Source of the DNA: Omnitrophica WOR_2 bacterium RIFCSPHIGHO2_02_FULL_67_20
GTDB taxonomy: Bacteria; Omnitrophota; Gorgyraeia; Aquiviventales; Aquiviventaceae
Length of the DNA stretch: 7,404 nt
Direction: 5' to 3'
NCBI GenBank assembly: GCA_001805695.1
Contig: MHGT01000022.1
Span: 1 to 7,404 of the forward strand
Below are positions 1-4,973 of this stretch, piece by piece. The notes beneath the pieces are model-generated. The model did no database searches and was not told where the DNA came from. It was given only the letters and a program-made list of their open reading frames with translations. Position 1 is the stretch's first letter, and each line of letters starts with the position of its first letter. The translations under genes and the position numbers were made by a program.

Positions 1-151
1 GGCTCTGGTGCACCAGGACGCCATTGACGGTCGTGGACTGCCGCGCCTGGGAGAGCTCAATGACGCGCGAGTAGTCGATGTGGGACTTGACCTCTCGCCA
101 CAGGGCGAACGCGATCACCAGCACCGTGATGACCAGGACACGGAAGGACAT
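1..151 (-). CDS. N-terminal part of a membrane-anchored hypothetical protein (runs off left edge)
   Basis: The minus strand is open from the ATG at 151-149 to the window edge, giving 50 residues beginning MSFRVLVITVLVIAFALWRE. Residues 5-17 are strongly hydrophobic, preceded by Arg4 and followed by Trp-Arg, so this looks like a membrane anchor or uncleaved signal with the rest of the protein outside the cytoplasm. The visible part after the anchor (HIDYSRVIELSQARQSTTVNGVLVHQS) is hydrophilic and resembles no family I can name. A purine-rich AGGGGG lies about 11 nt upstream; an in-frame GTG three codons earlier is too close to it, so ATG is preferred. It starts 39 nt after the lipoprotein gene on the same strand, which suggests co-transcription and a shared envelope role (inference). 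Confidence 0.6.
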   Translation of the reverse strand, partial: MSFRVLVITVLVIAFALWREVKSHIDYSRVIELSQARQSTTVNGVLVHQS

Positions 152-190
152 GTCGCCCACACCCCCTATTCTGCTATTACAACGAAGGGG

Positions 191-463
191 CTACTGCTGG
201 AGGCAGGGGAAGTATTCGGAGAGCGGGCAGCGGGCGAGCGCCACCTCTTTCTCTCGCGCATAGCGGATCTCGGCGACCGAGCTGCAGTATTTCGCGAGCG
301 TCGCGAGGTCGCCCCGGCTCTCGTGGAGGCAGTTGCCGTAGAGCTGGAAGATCCGCTGGCGGTCGATGCGGATGTGCCGCAAGGCGACCCGATCCAGCGC
401 CGTGCAACCGGACACGGCCAGCGCCGCGCCGCACACGGCTAACAGAGCGGAGAACGGTCTGAT
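191..463 (-). CDS. small lipoprotein with conserved-looking cysteines; probable ATC start
   Basis: The product is 90 residues if translation starts at ATC (463-461). It begins with Arg2 and a hydrophobic stretch (PFSALLAVCGAALA), then the lipobox V17-S18-G19-C20, so it should be lipidated at Cys20 and cleaved there; Thr at +2 favours the outer membrane. The mature part has four more cysteines (44, 59, 78, 86), which could form two disulfides in the periplasm, and it ends CLQQ. No ATG lies in frame near the signal peptide. The only strong Shine-Dalgarno site (AGGAGGG, 477-471) leaves 8 nt to ATC, or 5 nt to ACG. In-frame GTG and TTG codons further upstream (about 502-497) lack a ribosome site and would add an odd hydrophilic head. 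I do not recognise the family. The partial membrane protein follows 39 nt downstream. Confidence 0.68.
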   Translation of the reverse strand: MRPFSALLAVCGAALAVSGCTALDRVALRHIRIDRQRIFQLYGNCLHESRGDLATLAKYCSSVAEIRYAREKEVALARCPLSEYFPCLQQ

Positions 464-470
464 CGTGCGT

Positions 471-477
471 CCCTCCT
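471..477 (-). promoter_or_regulatory. Shine-Dalgarno site that decides the lipoprotein start
   Basis: The minus strand reads AGGAGGG at 477-471, a near-perfect anti-16S match. The codons at normal spacing are ACG (466-464) and ATC (463-461), both in frame with the lipobox protein. No ATG, GTG or TTG lies within 15 nt downstream in that frame. Confidence 0.6.
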
Positions 478-545
478 GTATCCCACCGATGTTGTATTCC
501 AACACGAATAGGGCCGCCGCGCAAGGAAAATAGCCGGTCTTCCTG

Positions 546-574
546 CTGACGCGCGCCCGCCGGTGTGGCACAAT
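546..574 (+). promoter_or_regulatory. weak candidate sigma70 promoter before the zinc-ribbon gene
   Basis: CTGACG (546-551, 4/6 to TTGACA) and CACAAT (569-574, 4/6 to TATAAT) are 17 nt apart. The predicted start near 581 would leave a leader of only about 10 nt and cut into the GGAGG at 581-585, which lowers confidence. The stretch lies between the divergent lipoprotein and zinc-ribbon genes, so some promoter is expected here. Confidence 0.25.
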
Positions 575-590
575 AGGAGCGGAGGCTGTG

Positions 591-755
591 ATGAACCAGG
601 TGCGCTGTCCCGAGTGCCACTCACTGAACGTGACCATCGTGGGTTCGGACGAATCTCGCGGCGTGGTCACGGTCCAGTGCTTCGAGTGCGGGCGGGAGAC
701 CGAGATCGACGCGGAGGCGTTCCGCGTGGACACCGGCGACCTTCCGCAAGAATAA
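591..755 (+). CDS. 54-residue zinc-ribbon protein
   Basis: The ATG at 591 has GGAGG at 581-585 (5-nt spacing); an in-frame GTG directly before it is less well placed. The protein reads MNQVRCPECHSLNVT at the start and has two C-X2-C knuckles, Cys6/Cys9 and Cys30/Cys33, separated by 20 residues. This is the standard arrangement for one structural zinc in a small beta-ribbon. Between the knuckles lies a strand-rich segment (VTIVGSDESRGVVTVQC), as in zinc ribbons of transcription-factor or ribosomal-protein type. The tail is acidic (EIDAEAFRVDTGDLPQE). Such tiny ribbons may bind nucleic acid or a protein partner; no specific function can be read from the sequence. It is divergent from the lipoprotein gene. 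Confidence 0.7.
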   Translation: MNQVRCPECHSLNVTIVGSDESRGVVTVQCFECGRETEIDAEAFRVDTGDLPQE

Positions 756-766
756 TGATCTGGAGG

Positions 767-824
767 ACGCAGATGTCCGCTGATTCAAAGGCGCAGATTT
801 TCGCAGATCAGCGGTCATCCGCGT
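767..824 (+). repeat. CGCAGAT-unit inverted repeat (possible REP-like element)
   Basis: CGCAGAT occurs at 768-774, 792-798 and 802-808, with a one-mismatch copy (CGCTGAT) at 778-784; several units are spaced 10 nt apart. The outer parts, 767-784 and 807-824, are inverted complements at 16 of 18 positions, including the perfect 8-bp arms CCGCTGAT (777-784) and ATCAGCGG (807-814), around a 22-nt loop carrying two more units. A 17-codon frame (ATG 773, stop 824-826) crosses it and has GGAGG upstream, but its codons simply follow the repeat. From memory, similar CGCAGAT/ATCTGCG repeats are scattered in many unrelated bacterial genomes with no agreed function. It fills the gap between two tiny genes. 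Confidence 0.6.
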
Positions 825-833
825 AAGGTTTCC

Positions 834-977
834 ATGCAGGAAGTGTTCAGCATTCTCGTGGCGCTGGCCGCGCTCCTCGGAGGCTTGTGGCTGATCGGCT
901 GGGCCGCGGGCGACTTCCAGCCCCGCCAGGGCTCCTCGAGCCGGGGCGGCGCGCCCTCGAAGCCCGCCTCGCCCTGA
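834..977 (+). CDS. 47-residue single-span membrane protein
   Basis: The frame from ATG 834 to TGA 975-977 encodes a hydrophobic helix at about residues 4-25 (VFSILVALAALLGGLWLIGW) followed by a short tail rich in Gly, Ser, Pro and Arg (GSSSRGGAPSKPASP). TAAGG at 824-828 gives a modest ribosome site with 5-nt spacing. The pattern of a clean transmembrane helix plus a low-complexity basic tail is typical of small membrane proteins and is unlikely by chance, but length alone gives little support. It may be co-transcribed with the zinc-ribbon gene across the CGCAGAT repeat. No family is recognised. Confidence 0.45.
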   Translation: MQEVFSILVALAALLGGLWLIGWAAGDFQPRQGSSSRGGAPSKPASP

Positions 978-1005
978 GACGAGTAGTGCGGTCTGACCCC
1001 CGCCC

Positions 1006-1035
1006 TTGACAGCCGGGGCTCGCGTCAGCCATAGT
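1006..1035 (+). promoter_or_regulatory. sigma70 promoter for the response regulator
   Basis: A perfect TTGACA (1006-1011) and CATAGT (1030-1035, 4/6) are separated by 18 nt. The predicted start is about 1042, which gives a leader of roughly 79 nt to the ATG at 1121. The terminator-like hairpin begins at 1044, so it would sit at the extreme 5' end of this transcript. Confidence 0.5.
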
Positions 1036-1043
1036 TGTTGAAG

Positions 1044-1079
1044 CGCCCTCTCGCAACCCGGGAGGGCGTGTCTGTTTTT
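1044..1079 (+). terminator. intrinsic terminator-like hairpin
   Basis: CGCCCTC (1044-1050) pairs perfectly with GAGGGCG (1062-1068) across an 11-nt loop, followed by TGTCTG and five T residues (1075-1079). Position and form fit rho-independent termination of the short transcript from the zinc-ribbon and small membrane genes. It overlaps the start region of the response-regulator transcript, so it could also act as a 5' stabilising hairpin there. Confidence 0.6.
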
Positions 1080-1120
1080 CCGGGTCGCGCCACGCGGGCC
1101 CTCAGCAGGGGAGGAGCGAG

Positions 1121-1537
1121 ATGGAGATGCGCGCGTCTCGACGGGAACGGATTCTGGTCATCGAGGACGATGCGGCGATGGCCCGCCTGCTCCGCGTTCT
1201 CCTGGAGGGCGTCGGCTACGAGGTGCGGGCGGAGCGCTCCGGGGCGGTTGCGCTGACCGAGGTGGCGGACACACCCCCTGACCTGGTCATCCTCGACCTG
1301 GGGCTGCCGGACATGAACGGCTACGAGGTCTGCCGGCAGCTGCGCCAGCGGTTCAACCCCTGGTCCTTGCCTATCCTCATATTCACCGGGATGGACAAGC
1401 CGGTGGATCAGCTGCGCGGTTTCGCCTTCGGCGCGGACGCCTACCTGACCAAGCCGTGCGACCCCGGCGAGCTGCTGAAAACGGTGGCGCTGCTCCTGGG
1501 TCATACGGACGCCGAGTTCTCCGGTTCGCCCGATTAA
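1121..1537 (+). CDS. single-domain response regulator (CheY-like receiver)
   Basis: The 138-residue protein is one receiver domain and nothing else. The acidic pocket is E15-D16-D17 (ILVIEDDAAM), the phospho-acceptor is Asp59 in VILDLGLPDMNGYEV, the switch Thr is T89 (LIFTG) and the conserved Lys is K111 (AYLTKPCDPGEL). All residues needed for phosphorylation are present. With no output domain, it should act by binding a partner, as CheY or phosphorelay intermediates do. GGGGAGG (1108-1114) leaves 6 nt to ATG 1121; a second in-frame ATG at 1127 is possible. No histidine kinase is in the window, so the cognate sensor must lie elsewhere. It is preceded by a promoter and hairpin, and the next gene has its own promoter, so it is probably transcribed alone. 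Confidence 0.9.
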   Translation: MEMRASRRERILVIEDDAAMARLLRVLLEGVGYEVRAERSGAVALTEVADTPPDLVILDLGLPDMNGYEVCRQLRQRFNPWSLPILIFTGMDKPVDQLRGFAFGADAYLTKPCDPGELLKTVALLLGHTDAEFSGSPD

Positions 1538-1572
1538 TCCCGAATGCCCTCAGTATCATTCATCATCCGCGA

Positions 1573-1601
1573 TTGACAGACAGACGTTCGTCTAGTATTG
1601 T
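1573..1601 (+). promoter_or_regulatory. sigma70 promoter for the radical SAM gene
   Basis: TTGACA (1573-1578) and TATTGT (1596-1601, 4/6) are exactly 17 nt apart. The predicted start near 1608 would leave only about 7 nt before ATG 1615, so the mRNA would be almost leaderless and keep only AGGTGAG. Confidence 0.55.
1582..1593 (+). promoter_or_regulatory. inverted repeat in the promoter spacer, possible operator
   Basis: AGACG (1582-1586) and CGTCT (1589-1593) are inverted around TT, between the -35 and -10 boxes. A dyad in that position is where many repressors, including TetR-family proteins, bind to block RNA polymerase. No regulator gene is in view, and a 5-bp half-site can occur by chance. 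Confidence 0.35.
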
Positions 1602-1614
1602 TAGCTCAGGTGAG

Positions 1615-2646
1615 ATGCCTGAGCCGAAGCGCGTGTGGAACCCGCCCAACCCATACCTCACCGAGCACCGCGAGCTCCTCGGCGAGCCGCCCGCCGCCGC
1701 GCTCGAAGTCTACGAAGACGAGTCCCAGTCGATCCTCTCGCGCAACGACAGCCCGGATCTCGGATTTCGCTGGAGCGTGAACCCGTATCGAGGATGTTTT
1801 CATGCGTGCAGTTATTGCTTTGCTCGGCCCACCCATGAGTACTTTGGCTTCGGAGCCGGCACCGACTTTGAGCGGAAAATTTTCGTCAAGCGCAACGCGC
1901 CGGCCCTCCTCGAGCAGGCGTTCCGCAAGCCCTCGTGGCGGGGCGAGCTGATTATGTTCTCCGGCGTGACCGACTGCTACCAGCCGCTGGAGGCCGCGTG
2001 GCGGCTGACGCACGGCTGTCTTGCGGTCTGCCTGGCGTACCGCAACCCCGCCGCCGTCATCACGAAGTCGCTGCTCATCCGGCGGGATGCCCCGCTGCTC
2101 GCCGCGCTGGCGCGCGAGGCGTCGGTCAGCGTTTCGCTCAGCATCCCGTTCCTCGATGAGGACATCACGCGGCGCCTGGAGCCGGGCGCGCCCACGGTCC
2201 GCCGGCGGTTTGAGACGATGGAGCTCCTGGCGGCCGCGGGGGTGCCCGTGGGCATCGGTGTGGCCCCGATCATCCCGGGCCTCAACGACGCCGATATTCC
2301 CGGCCTGCTCACGGAAGCCAGGCGGCGCGGCGCCTCCTTCGCGTTCCACACCATCCTTCGCCTGCCCGGCAGCGTCAAGGCGGTGTTCTTGCACCGCCTC
2401 AAGGACGAGCTGCCGCTACGGGCCGCGAAGATCGAGCGCCGCATCCGGGAGACGCGGGACGGCCGGCTCTACGACAGCCGCTTCGGCCGCCGCCATGAAG
2501 GGCAGGGGGTCTACTGGAAAACGGTGGAGCGCGCATGGGAGGTCTGGACGCGCCGGCTCGGGTTTGACCGGGATGAAGACACGGCCCCGGGGCCATCGAC
2601 GTTCCGCCCTCCGCCGGCGCCGCAGCCGGAATTTTTCTTTTCGTAG
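1615..2646 (+). CDS. radical SAM protein, SplB-like / PA0069-type family
   Basis: The 343-residue protein has the radical SAM 4Fe-4S motif C61-X3-C65-X2-C68 in NPYRGCFHACSYCFARPTHEY. The motif and its surroundings (NPYRGC, YARPTH-like, then a FVKRNA segment) match the COG1533/SplB-like family that includes the PA0069 and Rv2578c-type proteins. The cluster should reductively cleave S-adenosylmethionine. Further family-like blocks are FSGVTDCYQPLEAAWRLT (115-132), SVSLSIPFLDEDITRRLEP (172-190) and the glycine/proline-rich GIGVAPIIPGLND (213-225). The substrate is unknown, and the link to spore photoproduct lyase is only distant homology. ATG 1615 is chosen because the family begins close to an N-x-P-rich segment like this one; the frame is open further upstream, overlapping the regulator gene, but lacks family sequence. 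The tail (RPPPAPQPEFFFS) is proline-rich and likely disordered. Confidence 0.85.
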   Translation: MPEPKRVWNPPNPYLTEHRELLGEPPAAALEVYEDESQSILSRNDSPDLGFRWSVNPYRGCFHACSYCFARPTHEYFGFGAGTDFERKIFVKRNAPALLEQAFRKPSWRGELIMFSGVTDCYQPLEAAWRLTHGCLAVCLAYRNPAAVITKSLLIRRDAPLLAALAREASVSVSLSIPFLDEDITRRLEPGAPTVRRRFETMELLAAAGVPVGIGVAPIIPGLNDADIPGLLTEARRRGASFAFHTILRLPGSVKAVFLHRLKDELPLRAAKIERRIRETRDGRLYDSRFGRRHEGQGVYWKTVERAWEVWTRRLGFDRDEDTAPGPSTFRPPPAPQPEFFFS

Positions 2647-2653
2647 GCGAAGG

Positions 2654-2666
2654 CGCTTGACAAGCG
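2654..2666 (+). promoter_or_regulatory. 13-bp palindrome covering the -35 box, possible operator
   Basis: CGCTTG (2654-2659) and CAAGCG (2661-2666) are perfect inverted repeats around one A. The -35 hexamer TTGACA lies entirely inside. A protein bound here would compete with sigma factor, so the porin unit may be repressible. No regulator is adjacent. Confidence 0.4.
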
Positions 2667-2685
2667 TGCGCGGAAGATTTATAGT
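2657..2685 (+). promoter_or_regulatory. strong sigma70 promoter for the porin unit
   Basis: TTGACA (2657-2662) is perfect and TATAGT (2680-2685) matches TATAAT at 5 of 6, with the ideal 17-nt spacer and an AT-rich GATT just before the -10 box. The predicted start is about 2692. It begins only 10 nt after the radical SAM stop codon. Confidence 0.75.
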
Positions 2686-2691
2686 GACACG

Positions 2692-2914
2692 CAAGGTGAG
2701 TACACGCCCGTGGTCAGGATCATACGCTCCATGAGTCGAGGCGGGAAGTGCTGAGCCACCCGTCGCTCAGGCGCGTCGCCCGCAGGGCTGGATCGTTTCC
2801 CTCGTCTGCTCTCTGCATTCCTCCGCACGGTCTTCGGCGCTCGTCCCATTCGACGTCAACCCCGCTCAGTCCCATCGGAGTTCTGCTTGTTGCTCTCAAC
2901 CACGGGAGGTGCTC
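2692..2914 (+). other. long untranslated leader of the porin mRNA
   Basis: About 220 nt separate the predicted transcription start from ATG 2915. I see one clean stem-loop, CTGAGC (2751-2756) with GCTCAG (2765-2770) around an 8-nt loop, then a pyrimidine-rich second half leading to the ribosome site GGAGG at 2905-2909. No riboswitch class is recognisable and no convincing small gene is present. A leader of this length could host post-transcriptional control, as many outer-membrane protein mRNAs do (inference). Confidence 0.35.
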
Positions 2915-4330
2915 ATGTGGCGTGGCCTGGCTCTGCTAGCCGCGTGTGTTCTGAGCGAGGCCATTGCTGCCCCGGCAGCCCTGGCCGAGTTGCCCACGGC
3001 CGAGGAAGTCGCCCAGCTCAAGGAAGAGTTGCGCCACATGCAGGACGCCATGCGGCAGATGCAGGCAGAACTGCAGACGCTCAAGGCGCAGCAGCAAACA
3101 CCGGCCGCGCGCACCGCATTACCGGAGCCCGTGGCGGAGCGCGGAAGCCTCACCGAGCGAGTCGAGACGCTGGAGGAGAGCGTGAAAGCGTCCGAGGAAG
3201 GCCAGGACTCTTTGCTCAAGCGACTCGATGAGATGGTCGAGTTGGATGTCTATACCGCTTCAGTGTTTTCTAATCTCACAGATAAGGACGCGAAATTCGA
3301 TGCGCTCCACGTGGAGCTGCTGGCCGATGCCCACCCAACCGATCGATTGCGAGGCTTTACGCAGATTCGGTTTTCACGGCTGGGGACGATTGAAGCTGGT
3401 GCCAAGCAAGGAGACATTGAGGTTCACCAGGCATGGCTGGAGTACGCTATCAACGACTATTTCAATCCTCGGCTGGGCGTCGTGCTCGTTCCTTTCGGGA
3501 AATACAACCAGGAGAACTTTGATCATGTGCAGGAGTTGACGCTTCGACCCGTCATGGCCCTCCGGGTTGTCCCGACCACGTGGGCGGAGCCCGGCTTCGG
3601 CTTCACTGGCCATGCCCCCCTCGGTGAGCAGCTCGGCGGCATAGGGCTAAAAGACTTTCTGCTTGACTACCAGCTCTTTCTCACCACCGGCCTGTCGGCT
3701 GACATTCGAGATCACCGAGGCTTGAGAGATGCGCGTGCAGAGTATGAGACCGACACCAACAACAATAAAGCCACGGTCGGGCGCCTGGGGATCAAGCCTA
3801 TGCGAGACCTTGAGGTGGGTTTGAGCGGCTATTTAGGGGAGTACGATACCCTCGGCCACCACATCAACGGGTTCGATGTGGACAGCAAGCTCACCATTGG
3901 GCCGTTCGACCTGCTTGGGGAGTATGCGCTCTTTGACCTCCAGGAGGGTGGCTTCCGATTGGACAACTCGACGAGCCCCCCGTCGATCACCACGGCCATC
4001 GTGCCGGAGAGCCTCCGTGGAGGGTATCTGGAGGCCCACTACCGCTTTTGGTTTGACTTCCTGAACGACACCTTCCTAGGAAGGAAGTTTCAAAACCCGA
4101 CGTTTACCGCAGCCCTGAGGTATGACCAGGTTCGAATCGATGACGACAGCGATGCTGGCTCTGGCCCAATTGTCCACCGCGGTTGGACGTTCGGGCTGAA
4201 CTACCGTCCCATCCCCACCTGGGTCTTGAAGTTCGAATACATCGTGAATGATGAGAAGACCGAGGCGATTAATACGAGGGACGTTGATGACCGGGACGGA
4301 TTTGTCATGTCAATGGCGGCGGCGTTTTAG
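2915..4330 (+). CDS. outer-membrane porin with N-terminal coiled coil
   Basis: The 471-residue protein starts with a signal peptide, MWRGLALLAACVLSEAIAAPAALA, with cleavage likely before Glu25. Two heptad-rich coiled coils follow (about 28-61 and 77-109), separated by a Pro/Ala linker; in related porins such segments hold trimers together in the periplasm. From about residue 110 to the end the sequence shows alternating strands with aromatic girdles (for example IEVHQAWLEYAINDYFNPRLG, LGVVLVPFGKYN, GWTFGLNYRPIPTWVLKFEYI) and ends in Phe (GFVMSMAAAF), the C-terminal signature for barrel assembly. FNPRLG/PFGKYN wording suggests the phosphate-selective OprO/P-like group, but carbohydrate or general porins are alternatives. 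GGAGG at 2905-2909 leaves 5 nt to ATG 2915; the GTG at 2909 overlaps that site and is rejected. The gene looks less GC-rich than yebC-ruvB. Confidence 0.78.
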   Translation: MWRGLALLAACVLSEAIAAPAALAELPTAEEVAQLKEELRHMQDAMRQMQAELQTLKAQQQTPAARTALPEPVAERGSLTERVETLEESVKASEEGQDSLLKRLDEMVELDVYTASVFSNLTDKDAKFDALHVELLADAHPTDRLRGFTQIRFSRLGTIEAGAKQGDIEVHQAWLEYAINDYFNPRLGVVLVPFGKYNQENFDHVQELTLRPVMALRVVPTTWAEPGFGFTGHAPLGEQLGGIGLKDFLLDYQLFLTTGLSADIRDHRGLRDARAEYETDTNNNKATVGRLGIKPMRDLEVGLSGYLGEYDTLGHHINGFDVDSKLTIGPFDLLGEYALFDLQEGGFRLDNSTSPPSITTAIVPESLRGGYLEAHYRFWFDFLNDTFLGRKFQNPTFTAALRYDQVRIDDDSDAGSGPIVHRGWTFGLNYRPIPTWVLKFEYIVNDEKTEAINTRDVDDRDGFVMSMAAAF

Positions 4331-4333
4331 TGC

Positions 4334-4807
4334 ATGACCGTCCGTGCCCGGTGGCCCGTGCTGTTGGCGGCCGCCCTGCTGCTTGTTCCAACAGCAGCGT
4401 GGGCGGGATCGATCGCCGTGATTGTCAATAAATCCTCTTCGGTGGAGGCGATCTCCCTCGCCGAACTGAGGCGGATCTATCAGGGACAGAAAACCCGCTG
4501 GTCGGACGGGGCCACCATCATGGTGGTCAACCGCTCAGCGGCTTCCGCCATCCGGGCGGCCTTCTACCGCCTCGTCCACAACGCCGACCCTGAACAGGAG
4601 TTCTACCAGAAAGGCAGCCCGATCCCGTTCAAGACCATCACCCAGGAATCGGATATCGCCACCAGACGGCTGGTGTCCAGGATGCCGAACGCGATCGGGT
4701 ACGTCGGCGCGGAGCAGGTGGATGACACGGTCAAAATCGTGGCGATTGACGGGGTGCGCCCCGCCCCAGATCTTCAGGACGCCGGCGTCTACCCGCTGCG
4801 GTGGTGA
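4334..4807 (+). CDS. small phosphate-binding-type (PstS-like) periplasmic protein
   Basis: The 157-residue product has a signal peptide (Arg4 and Arg6, hydrophobic 8-19, cleavage at AWA before Gly25). The mature protein, about 133 residues, begins SIAVIVNKSSSVEAISLAELRRIYQGQ, the segment found in PstS-like substrate-binding proteins of the PBP-like-2 type, then WSDGATIMVVNR, AFYRLVHN and a late MPNAIGYVGAEQV block matching the family's glycine-containing strand. True PstS proteins are about 320-340 residues, so this is a half-size, probably single-lobe version; such short homologues are common. It starts 3 nt after the porin stop with no clear ribosome site, suggesting translational coupling. 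It may capture phosphate or another oxyanion passing the porin, or have a non-transport role. No ABC permease or ATPase is nearby. Confidence 0.8.
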   Translation: MTVRARWPVLLAAALLLVPTAAWAGSIAVIVNKSSSVEAISLAELRRIYQGQKTRWSDGATIMVVNRSAASAIRAAFYRLVHNADPEQEFYQKGSPIPFKTITQESDIATRRLVSRMPNAIGYVGAEQVDDTVKIVAIDGVRPAPDLQDAGVYPLRW

Positions 4808-4845
4808 GAGTCCGCGCAGGTGGATCCTCCCACGCCATTCGTGAC

Positions 4846-4878
4846 CACCGGCCGCCGTTCGGCGGCCGGTGCCGTTTT
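4846..4878 (+). terminator. strong intrinsic terminator of the porin unit
   Basis: CACCGGCCGCC (4846-4856) and GGCGGCCGGTG (4861-4871) form an 11-bp perfect, very GC-rich stem with the loop GTTC. CCG and four T residues (4875-4878) follow. It lies 38 nt after the binding-protein stop and 29 nt before the yebC promoter, so it insulates the two units. Confidence 0.8.
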
Positions 4879-4907
4879 CGGCGCCCATCGCCGCGACTCG
4901 CAACCAG

Positions 4908-4937
4908 TTTACAGCGCTCCTCGCCCGGTGTTATACT
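4908..4937 (+). promoter_or_regulatory. sigma70 promoter of the yebC-ruvCAB operon
   Basis: TTTACA (4908-4913, 5/6) and TATACT (4932-4937, 5/6) are 18 nt apart, and TG one base before the -10 box makes it an extended -10 promoter. The predicted start is near 4944, giving a leader of about 30 nt. I see no obvious LexA-type palindrome overlapping it, so SOS control is not indicated. Confidence 0.75.
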
Positions 4938-4973
4938 AACGCCGCTCTCACCGACGGCAAGTCAGAGTCTGCC

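Noticed and set aside
567..581. TGGCAC at 567-571 and following bases as a sigma54 -24 element
   Set aside because: The matching -12 element (TTGC about 4-5 nt on) is absent; the sequence continues with AATAGGAGC.
177..733. Long overlapping frames on both strands across 8-826
   Set aside because: They are by-products of GC-rich sequence. The lipoprotein frame is the only one with a signal peptide, and the long upstream part of that same frame (464-733) overlaps the zinc-ribbon gene antisense.
773..826. 17-codon frame crossing the CGCAGAT repeat, with GGAGG upstream
   Set aside because: Every codon is explained by the repeat, so the translated peptide has no independent support; the ribosome-like site may be chance.
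1606..2734. Long frames antisense or frame-shifted to the radical SAM gene
   Set aside because: Their products are arginine- and alanine-rich low-complexity shadows, while the sense frame has a complete recognised domain.
2731..2754. Leader peptide of 7 codons (MSRGGKC) in the porin mRNA
   Set aside because: It has no ribosome site and no regulatory residue pattern such as a run of one amino acid.
2915..2950. Lipobox-like LAAC at porin residues 8-11
   Set aside because: It would leave a signal of only 10 residues. The hydrophobic stretch continues to a normal signal peptidase site after Ala24, and the protein ends as a barrel.
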